From Eublepharis macularius (taxonomy: Eukaryota > Chordata > Lepidosauria > Squamata > Eublepharidae), in assembly GCF_028583425.1 (NCBI RefSeq), contig NC_072795.1:66416001-66480000 (forward strand): a stretch of DNA of 64,000 bases, read 5' to 3'. A program made the position numbers and the translations under genes. Each line of letters starts with the position of its first letter. The first letter of the stretch is position 1. This document shows, one piece after another, positions 56,621 through 64,000 of the stretch. The notes under the pieces were generated by a model. That model did not search any database, was not told where the DNA came from, and was given only the letters and a program-made list of their open reading frames with translations.

Positions 56621-56710
56621 ACAGTACAATCCTAAGAAGAGTTACTCCAGTCTAAGTACATTGACTTCGATGGGGTTAGACTGGAGTATCTCTCTTTAGG
56701 ATTGCACTGT
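56621..56710. repeat. Short palindromic squamate repeat, complete
   Basis: ACAGTACAATCCTAAGAAGA, 'gttactccagtctaa', a centre near 'cattgacttcgatgggg', then 'ttagactggagta' and TTTAGGATTGCACTGT. The two halves (about 37 bases each) are inverted. Relatives lie at 23.11, 38.79 and 47.84 kb. Confidence 0.85.
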
Positions 56711-56739
56711 AAAAGAATCAAAGAGACATGTATACCATA

Positions 56740-56915
56740 TTTGTAATAGCTCAAGCATAAGCATAAGGGAGGAAATCCAAAAGCCCAGCCTACAGTACAG
56801 CCTTGACCTGGGACACGCTAGAATTGGTTTCTCTCCTCCCCAAATCCTGCCATCCCCAGGCTCTACCCCCAAACCTCTGGGGATTTCCCAATCCAGAATT
56901 GGGAATCCTAGACAA
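56740..56915 (-). repeat. Squamate 'CTCCAGGTTGG' repeat, partial (minus)
   Basis: 'cccaaatcctgccatccccaggctctacccccaaacctctggggatttcccaatccagaattgggaatcc' is the reversed first third of the 42.74-kb unit. The overlapping minus ORF 56944-56696 is repeat-derived. Confidence 0.6.
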
Positions 56916-56919
56916 TGTT

Positions 56920-58355
56920 GATCAGATGCAGTAAGCTCATCCAACAGGGGCCAGGAGCTGGCCTATCTCTCAGCCAAAGAGGAAGGGGAGTGTAAGTCTA
57001 CTCTAGCTAGCACTATCTTATGTTGGTTTTCTCTAGTGAATCCTGTTAACTTTCATTTTTGCTGTAAGATACTTCTGAACTATCTGCGTACATGAGAATG
57101 ATATATAAACGGCACAACCATTAACAGAGTCTGCCCATCTGCAAGTTTACCCTCAACTCATGTTTCCCTCACTGTGCTTTCTATACAAGTCATGTGACCA
57201 GATGCAAAGAAAGATCAGATTTTGAACAGTGAATTTGACGGCAGCTTCTCTCAGCCTTGCATAGCACACCATGCCAGCCCAAGTTCTTTCCTCTGTGTGC
57301 CTTCTGAAGGTAAAAGAGCCACGTCTTCTTTGTTTCTAGTATTCCCATCTAGAACAGTTTACGGTGCTGGTGTGCAAGAGCCTAAAAAATTCCTAGCAGC
57401 AATGTTGGTAATGCCAGAAACTGGAACAATAGATACTTAAAATCTGAGCAAAAAGGATTATGTGGGTACTGAAGGACCATATGGAAGCTCTCCATGGATG
57501 TAATTTAAGACTTCTTCTTGGAAGACAAACTAGGAAGGGCTAAATTTTGAGTGCTGTGCCCAGAGCAAGAGTAATTACACATGCAAGTTTCCATCACTTC
57601 AGATCATTCATGACCTTTCCACGAAGATTTTAGCATAGAAAAATATAATAACCAGCAGGTGGCTATGGAATGTTTTGGTTACAACCCAGGAACCCACGTC
57701 CTTTGTTTAACCCACTGGGTTTTTTTCCCTCTGCCGTAAGACACTGAATTTTAAATTCCTCAGGCTTGTTTTTCAATTATATTGCATAGGCTTCCTTTAG
57801 AACAAAGACTAAGAGGTCCAAGAGGGAACAGTCATGCTGGGTGCTATGTTATTCTTGTCCATGAACTTTTTTTCTAGGTTAGTTCATTCAAATTCTAAAG
57901 GGCTGTTTGACTTTGTCCATGTGGCTGCTGTCAGGACAGGGACATCTGTTGTATTGTATCAGATACCGAACAGTAGTTCTCAAAATAACAGCCCTTGGAA
58001 ATTTTATCTCAACTGCAGCATATAAGGATCGTGAAGGTATCTCGTTCCCTCCCTCCGAAATATTGTCTTCAGTTTCTAATCCCCCCACCCCCGCCCACCC
58101 TGCAATTCCTTACCAGAATGGACACCTAATGGCAGAGAGTTTCATTTTAATTCACTTTTCCCATAGAAACACTAGATAGATTGACTGGCCTCATCACTAT
58201 AAAGGATTCGCTAGTCACTCTAAGGATAGGATTTGTCTCTTCCTCAACATGAGGCTTAGCTTCTCCAGCAATCACACTCATTGCTTTCCATCAAGGCAGT
58301 ATTCCTAGTGCTTGCTGTAGCACATTGTCCACTAGACTGTCTGAAGTAGGGGGCT
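56920..58355. other. Noncoding, nothing recognised
   Basis: ORFs at 57222-57440 and 57834-58179 have no domain or splice support. No confident repeat. Confidence 0.45.
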
Positions 58356-58361
58356 GTGTGA

Positions 58362-58465
58362 CTCACAAAAGCTCGTATTGACATAAATGTTGTTAGATTA
58401 TAAGGTGCCACTGGACTTTTGTTTTACATGACAGACTAACATGGCTACCCCCTGTATAATCCTTT
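58362..58465 (+). repeat. 'GGTGCCACTGGAC' interspersed element copy, nearly full
   Basis: 'gactcacaaaagctcgtattgacataaatgttgttagattataaggtgccactggac', then 'gttttacatgacagactaacatggctaccccc'. The best single-orientation copy in the window. Confidence 0.75.
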
Positions 58466-58524
58466 TTATGTCAGAGGTTGGACTAGATTGCTTTTCAGCC
58501 CCTGGAAATCTGTGATATGGCTTC

Positions 58525-59505
58525 GTTTTTCTTTTCTCAGAGCCCCCCCTCCCCCAAATCACCACCTTTCTCCTACTTGCCTTCTATGCTAATGTCTTTT
58601 TTGTGTCTCTTTCCTCTAGAAGTTGGATACAAGAACTCGAGAGTCCCAGCACCTCTCCCTGTTCTGCCCTGCTAGACAACATTTTTTCACAGTGAAACAG
58701 AAAAGGCCAGTTCCTCTGGGCTACTGTACTTCGTTGACAAACTTCCCAGGCCGGGGTGTAGAAGAGCTCAGCATTTCAGTTTCTCTTTGTGATACCCTCA
58801 TTAAACTTCTCTGCCCACCTAGAATAGTGGGTAAAATCTAAGAAACGCACAGTGGAGTATCGTTTGCCAATAATACAGAGTTAGATGCAAGCAATATAGA
58901 AAGAATTCCATTGGGTTCAAACCAAGCTAATCCATACCAGAAGGCCTTGACTTGTTTTATGAAAAACACACTCCCCGCAACCCCTGGGCATTAAGGGCCA
59001 TCTTGTGACAGATGAACCTCCCGAGAATTGTTCTCCTTTACCCCTACCCCTTCCTAACCACAGAAATGTACATTGCATGCCAGAACTTTAGTTGGATAAG
59101 CATGTTAATAATAGTGACTATTGCTAAGCTGGAAACAAGCCCAGCAAAATGATCAGTGTTGGAACTCAAGTGATGATACTACAGGATTTCATCTAACACC
59201 CTGCTCAGAAAAGGAGACAGAGAGAGTGTTTGATCTCTGGAATATTTGCTGCCAAGTTAAATCACAGAATCAATCTAAATGTAGATTGGAATTGAGGGAG
59301 GCAGACCCTCAGATATACTGATCAACATTATTCTCACCACACTACTTTGTAACTTTGCTAGGCTTTGGCTACAGCACTCCCGGTTTTAGGGAAATTTGCT
59401 AGTGGTGTTCTGGATGAATGGATGTAGTGTCAGAAACCCTAGAGACACAGGGTGACCAGGGACCTCAGAGGCCAACAGCCTGGCCCTGCAGACAGCATTT
59501 CCTGG
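58525..59505. other. Noncoding, with a weak conserved-element candidate
   Basis: The stretch 59,090-59,300 has even complexity and no repeat text. It could be a conserved element but shows no decisive motif. The ORF 58623-58841 is unsupported. Confidence 0.35.
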
Positions 59506-59509
59506 AGTT

Positions 59510-59690
59510 GTCCCAGTGTGGTGTAGTGATTAGTATGTTCAGCCATGAAATTCACTGGGTGACGCTGGGCTTGGCTCAGCCTAACCTACCTCATGGTTTT
59601 GCTATAAGAACAAAAGGAGGATTCAGGCACCTTGGAAGAAGACAGAGTGAAAGGTACTAAACATACATTTATTCATTTTTTTAAAAAGAT
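59510..59690 (+). mobile_element. tRNA-derived MIR-like SINE (plus)
   Basis: The head CCCAGTGTGGTGTAGTGATT is well preserved. The B-box region is deleted. The body 'cactgggtgacgctgggc', 'cagcctaacctacctcatgg' and an A/T-rich tail follow. Confidence 0.75.
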
Positions 59691-59691
59691 G

Positions 59692-60070
59692 GTTAAGTAT
59701 TTGTCTGCCCATACTTTCATCTGATTCTGGAGAAATTCTGTTTTTCCAAAATCTCTCTTCAAAAATTTAAGGACACACCCAGGAATTCAACTGTTGGTCT
59801 GGAATATGCACAGCTTTGGGGGGGGGGAGTGGGAAGCACCAGAATTTAGATGTCATCATGCATGCAACCCACCCACCCCCCAATGGAGTTACCAGGTGCA
59901 ATTACCTTAATGATATTGTTGGCTTAAACTGCTATCATTTCAGAAAACCATTTGTATGGCTGTCCAGCTCCTTAGCAGAAGTGCAGAAGGTGTTGCAGCA
60001 CCAAGATATCTCCTAGTTTTAGTATTTTGATTTAGAAACTCTCTTCTCTATGGTTTGATGCCCTGTTGGA
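59692..60070. other. Noncoding; G-run near 59,818
   Basis: No feature recognised besides the G-run (about 59817-59827). Confidence 0.45.
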
Positions 60071-60075
60071 AGGAC

Positions 60076-60215
60076 CTACCTCATCTCATACTTAGCAGAG
60101 CCTCTGGCTGCTTTGAGGTCCTGTTGTTCAGTTTGGATGTCCTCTTGAGTAGCTCCTTCAGCCGGGTTACGCTGGATGATTTTCCCCTTCTCCAGTAGGT
60201 TTGTCTGCATCTCTG
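60076..60215 (-). other. Unassigned exon-like ORF
   Basis: On the minus strand a frame from an ATG at 60210 runs 44 codons: MQTNLLEKGKIIQRNPAEGA, TQEDIQTEQQDLKAARGSAK, YEMR, then TAG. The stop overlaps a good donor-like site, ATGAG|GTAGGT (exon end at 60080), and AG acceptors lie just before the ATG (60216-60217 or 60213-60214). The peptide is Gln/Glu/Lys-rich and helix-prone. I do not recognise the family. About 53 codons without a stop is only mildly unusual by chance, so this may be an orphan exon, a small pseudogene piece or noise. Confidence 0.25.
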
Positions 60216-60224
60216 CTTGCAGTG

Positions 60225-61465
60225 GGGACCAGTGATGTCACAATGAAATGCGATCTCTTATACCAGCCCTCTCCACTCTTCCCCCTGCCCGCCAAAGTAT
60301 GCCCGATCAGCCACTAAACTTGTTTTCATGCTGAATGGCCACAAGTGAAGCCCAGCAGCAGCCTCCCGCTCCGTTGCTCCATTAAGAAACCACAGATGTA
60401 ACCAGACACCTTTCTTATTGCTTGCCTAGAAAGCAGCCTCTGGGCAGGAAAACCATTTTTGACTGTAAGTATGAAACGGAACACAGAAATGGAATGGAAT
60501 ATGTCTGGCAGGCAGCTTGGGGGTCACGTGAAGAAATGGAAGCCAAGTTGTTTCAAAAAGCTAGAAAGGATAAGGAAAAGATAAAGCAAAGTATGAGTTG
60601 CTGAGATATCCACAACTGGATCGTCTGCCTTGTTTGTAACTATTCAAAGCAGCCATGGGAAGGGAGGCTGAATTGGGTTGGGGAAGCAGCAACATCGGCG
60701 AGGGGATGTTTAACTCATGGGGAAATGTCCAGGTGTTATGCCTCAATACCAGCCTGTTTTTAGATGTATGTAATCAAAGTCATCCATAAATATTTGAGTT
60801 TAAGCCCTTTGTGAAAGCACACACACCAGCCCTCCCTCCCCAAAGCCCTGCAGCATTCAAAATCATACACTTTAAAAATGTGCTGTTAGGAATACTCTGT
60901 GTTATACCCATCCCCAAATATTTTGCCTTAACAAAAAAAAGTCCAGCAGCATCTACTGGAGACTGAAGTTGGCAAAGAATGGCTCCGTGTACGTTTTCAT
61001 TGTTCTACACATGGGAGGTATGCTTTTAGGAAGGCTAAAATGCTTTTAGGAAGGCTCCATAGGTTGATGCTAAGAATCTCTATTCCCTCATAAACCTGAA
61101 GGGAGCTCAAAGAGCTTTATACATATAGTATTAGAGCCAGAATTATAATTTGTCAGCAGCTGTTTGCTATGATTACAGTCATGTGTCCTTCATGAAGAGG
61201 AGATGCCTGCTTCCAGACCTCTGGTAGACTTATCCCAGGGACACACAACAATGCAAAGTTTTTCAGGACATGCCCATTGCCCCTCAGCAACAGTGCCACT
61301 GTGAACATAGTCAACACCTCTGCCACAATAAAATCTAAAATCCAAATAGGCTCTTTGGTAGCTCAGTAGGTCAAACTTCAGCAAAGTAGCAACATGGAGA
61401 AGGGGAAGCGGAAACCAGTTTCTCTGAAATTTGAGCCAGCATGCATTTCTTGCACCCTCAGTGAG
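60225..61465. other. Noncoding, nothing recognised
   Basis: A small tandem echo at 61019-61054 (ATGCTTTTAGGAAGGCT repeated) is the only structure noted. ORFs at 60422-60604, 60561-60746 and 61190-61471 are unsupported. Confidence 0.45.
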
Positions 61466-61467
61466 AA

Positions 61468-61654
61468 TCATAGCTGTTAAGTGGTTTGGATGTGAATCAG
61501 CACTCTACTGGTTTGAATCCCACTACTGCCTTGGGTAAGCCACTCCTCTCAGCCCCAGCTCCCCAGCTGCATTGTGAGGATAATAATAATACTAACTTGT
61601 TCACCACTCTGGGTGAGGCACTCATCTGTCTAGAAGAGTGGTATATAAGCGCAG

Positions 61655-61686
<32 letters not shown>

Positions 61687-61690
61687 AAAT
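61468..61690 (+). mobile_element. tRNA-derived MIR-like SINE (plus) ending in (GTT)n
   Basis: 'gctgttaagtggtttggatgtgaatcagcactctactGGTTTGAATCCC' (B box), 'ccttgggtaagccactcctctcagcccc', 'attgtgaggataataataatac' and 'gaagagtggtatataagcgcagttgttgttg'. The (GTT)n tail (about 61652-61687) has expanded to some eleven or twelve units. Confidence 0.85.
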
Positions 61691-61691
61691 G

Positions 61692-62800
61692 AGCAGACAC
61701 TAAAAGCAAAGACTCCTCTTTTGGGAAGCTGTGTGATTACTTAGAGCGCCAGGTTGCAGAATGTCTAATCATATTTCATCCCCCTGAAGAAAGTCTTAAT
61801 AGTGCAGAAGTCTCAAGGAAGCAGCTATGAACAGGTCCAAGTTCTTATCTTATGGAAAACAATTAAGCAGAGTTGTTCACTGTATAAGACAAGACTTTTT
61901 TACAATGCCCTTTATTCATATACTTGTGTCAAGATGGCAAGTTGTTCCACATACTGCTTACCACGCAACCCCACCACCACATAAAAAGCATGAAATAATC
62001 TGGGACTGTCACTGTGATAAATCTGTAGTTCAATCTTTTGCCTTATGGCAGAATTTATGTCTATGAGAAAATTCACACATGTATTGCCAATAATGAAAGA
62101 AACAATATACAACCTGTTGAAAGAGTGTGCTGTACGCAAAATGTAAAACATTAAATATCATGTGCACTAGATATTAACACAAGACTTCAGAAAATAGACT
62201 CATTTCAAATCTTCAGATTTTAATAAAGAGCTTCCTTGGGAAACAAGAATTGCTACAGGAAGCCGTTGAATCCCCATTCAAATCCACAATTTGAAAGATT
62301 AAGCTTGCTATGCAAACTAACTTGCTATGCCACATTCTCCAAATTTGCCCTTGTATAAAATGACTGATATCTGATTTGAATGGCTATACAATAAAGGAAA
62401 GAAACTAATCCCATAATAAAATCACTAATGCAGTTTGGCAACATCCAATAACAAAAAAAAATTGTAAAAAACTCCCACTATGCTCATCAAACATACAAAT
62501 CTCTCAAAATTCACTACCAGCATCCTATAGTGTATTGTCTGGAGGAACACTCTTAAACTGAGCTGGACAGAGCTGCAACAAGATTCAGGCGCCTCCCCAA
62601 GCCTAATAGATTGAAGTAGCAAAGCCCTAAATTTTTTACACAAAAATTCCCATTGGGATACAACCTGGATACTATAGAAAGTCAGTTTCCAATTTTAATC
62701 TTTTGGATTGTGGATCTATTATTGTTTCATTTATCGCTGGCAATATATGTGAAAAAGTATTATTCCTTTTTGAGGCTTGCACTGAGGAGCTGCTCTCCTC
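61692..62800. other. Noncoding, nothing recognised
   Basis: Overlapping ORFs at 61802-62151 and 62425-62643 show no domain. AT-rich DNA with a short A-run near 62,452. Confidence 0.45.
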
Positions 62801-62805
62801 TTGTC

Positions 62806-63700
62806 ATGGGTCAAACTAGACATGCAGGTTTCCAAAGAGTTGGGTCTGAGCTTCCCAGATCCAACTTGGGTTCCCTGCATCCACACAGCAGCTGTGGGGA
62901 ATGGCTCTTTAAAAATAAAGGAGAGGCCAAATGGCCTCAGAACCCTCCTGCCTTCCCCCTTAGAGCCGAAACAGAAGTGGCGAGATACCAAGGTTCAACT
63001 CGTGTTCTCTTACCTCAAGGTTTGTCAGGAAGTGTAGGCATCCTTGCAGCTTAAAGTTTAGCATTGACAGAGCAGCAGGGAGGGAAGTGCAGGCGTGGGG
63101 TGCATTTCCTCCCGCTCTTGAGGTGCATCGCGGCATTTTCCCTTCCCCGCTTCCACGGAGTATCGCTTCATCTCCCCCCCTCACCCGGCCTGGCCCCTGC
63201 AGAGTGACACCTGGCTGCACCGGGAGAGCCGGGAGGAAAGGCGCCCAGAGCATCTCCCCCCCTCGCTCACCTGGCCCCTGCCCAAAGCCACATGGCCCAG
63301 AGCTGCATAGCCCGGCGTGCTCTGCCTTTACCCCGATTGCACAGACCGTTGCTCCACCCACCCCTTGCCCAGCCACCGCAGAGCGATGGCGAGCTATGCA
63401 GCTCCGAGCCGCGCGGCTTCAGGTGGGGGGCAGGTGAGCAGGGCTGGGGGGAAGATGCTCTCCCTGGGCAGCTTGGTGTTGCTCTGCAGGGGCTGGGCGA
63501 GGGCATTGCTGCATCTTCCCCCTCACTCACCTGGCCCCCACCTGAAGCCGCATGGCTCGGAGCTGCATAAACTTTAACCTTGGGCTCTCCTTTATTTTTT
63601 AACAGCCATTCCTCACAACTGCTGTGTGGCTCCAGGGAACCCAAGCTGTCTTAAAAACCTGATTTCTAATTTTTCTGTTAGTCTGTTAGGGCCTGGTTGC
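62806..63700. mobile_element. Foldback MITE-like element with GC-rich core
   Basis: The left flank GGGTCAAACTAGACATGC resembles the end of the 44.13-kb MITE. AACTTGGGTTCCCTGCATCC, 'cacacagcagctgtgggga' and 'aataaaggagag' (62,862-62,928) recur inverted at 63,583-63,648. The core 63,085-63,575 is GC- and CpG-rich and carries internal inverted blocks: GAGCCGCGCGGCTTCAGGTG (63403-63425 region) against 'cacctgaagccgcatggctcgg' (63,538-63,560). All ORFs here (for example 62960-63376 and 63087-63437) are products of this structure. The outer right edge is uncertain. Confidence 0.6.
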
Positions 63701-64000
63701 AATGGAGTAGAATGGAGGACACACCTGTTTAGTAAATAAGAAGGCCTGGGCTCACTTCCAAATGCGGGTCACAGGGTTTCCTGAAAAAAGAAAAAAAAAA
63801 CCTGAAGCTTGGTGTGTCATGAGTCCTTTCTCGCTTGGCAGAGTTTGTCTGCAATTTGAGCATGAGACTTCTCATACCCGTGGTGGGCAACAGATTGGAC
63901 TAACAACCCAGGCAGCAGTGCAAAGGTTTCCTGGGAGGATATGGGCATGTTATATTCATAAGCATTCTGAATCAAACATGTTAAGCCTAAAACATTACTT
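63701..64000. other. Noncoding to window end
   Basis: A short A-run lies near 63,790. No feature recognised. Confidence 0.5.

Noticed and set aside
58623-58841. Short 'ARQHFFTV' text reminiscent of sideroflexin 'ARHFFTV'
   Set aside because: Only seven or eight residues agree, flanking residues do not match SFXN3, and there are no fitting splice sites. Taken as coincidence.
62960-63644. Several 86-138-aa Pro/Ala/Gly-rich ORFs on both strands
   Set aside because: Caused by GC-rich, internally inverted repeat sequence. The same peptide blocks occur in several frames.

Overview
The window looks like nuclear DNA of a squamate reptile (lizard, gecko or snake lineage). It is AT-rich, has long intergenic stretches and one split gene. 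It is dense in repeats that I recognise from squamates: tRNA-derived SINEs, a 5S rRNA-derived SINE, L2/CR1-type LINE tails, an RTE/BovB-like tail with a CA tail, hAT-type nonautonomous transposons and palindromic MITE-like elements. The lineage is inferred from repeat style and from the KAZALD1 protein. No species can be named.

Only one host gene is firmly supported: KAZALD1, on the minus strand between 52,230 and 45,556. Four coding exons (51708-52230, 49233-49393, 46655-46802, 45556-45650) join in phase, with GT/AG ends, into a 308-residue secreted protein. It has a signal peptide, an IGFBP-type cysteine module, a Kazal domain, one Ig domain and an acidic Tyr-rich tail. In human, KAZALD1 lies between SFXN3 and TLX1. 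If that order holds here, TLX1 lies below position 1 and positions 1-45,500 are the KAZALD1-TLX1 intergenic region. I see no TLX1 homeodomain and no SFXN3 exon.

Layout. 1-13.7 kb: repeat fossils and a candidate homeodomain-type enhancer (8.98-9.5 kb). 13.8-17.3 kb: two LTR-like fossils in opposite orientation. 20.9-22.75 kb: a 1.83-kb hAT-type element with an exact 8-bp target duplication and an internal decayed tandem array. 24-29.5 kb: LINE tails, a second hAT element with an exact 8-bp duplication, and two foldback elements, one with 312-bp arms about 98.7% identical. 30-41 kb: sparse DNA with candidate conserved noncoding elements and an L2/CR1 reverse-transcriptase fossil (about 35.8-36.77 kb). 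42.7-44.6 kb: a cluster of SINEs and MITEs. 45.4-52.3 kb: KAZALD1. 52.3-64 kb: more repeats, an unassigned exon-like ORF (60,076-60,215, minus) and a GC-rich foldback element (62.8-63.7 kb).

I found no operon, CRISPR array, rRNA or intact tRNA gene, and no convincing new multi-gene system. The items most worth a second look are the large young foldback at 28.5 kb, the 29-bp direct repeat flanking the last KAZALD1 exon, the candidate enhancers and the orphan exon-like ORF. Most short ORFs are chance or repeat-derived.
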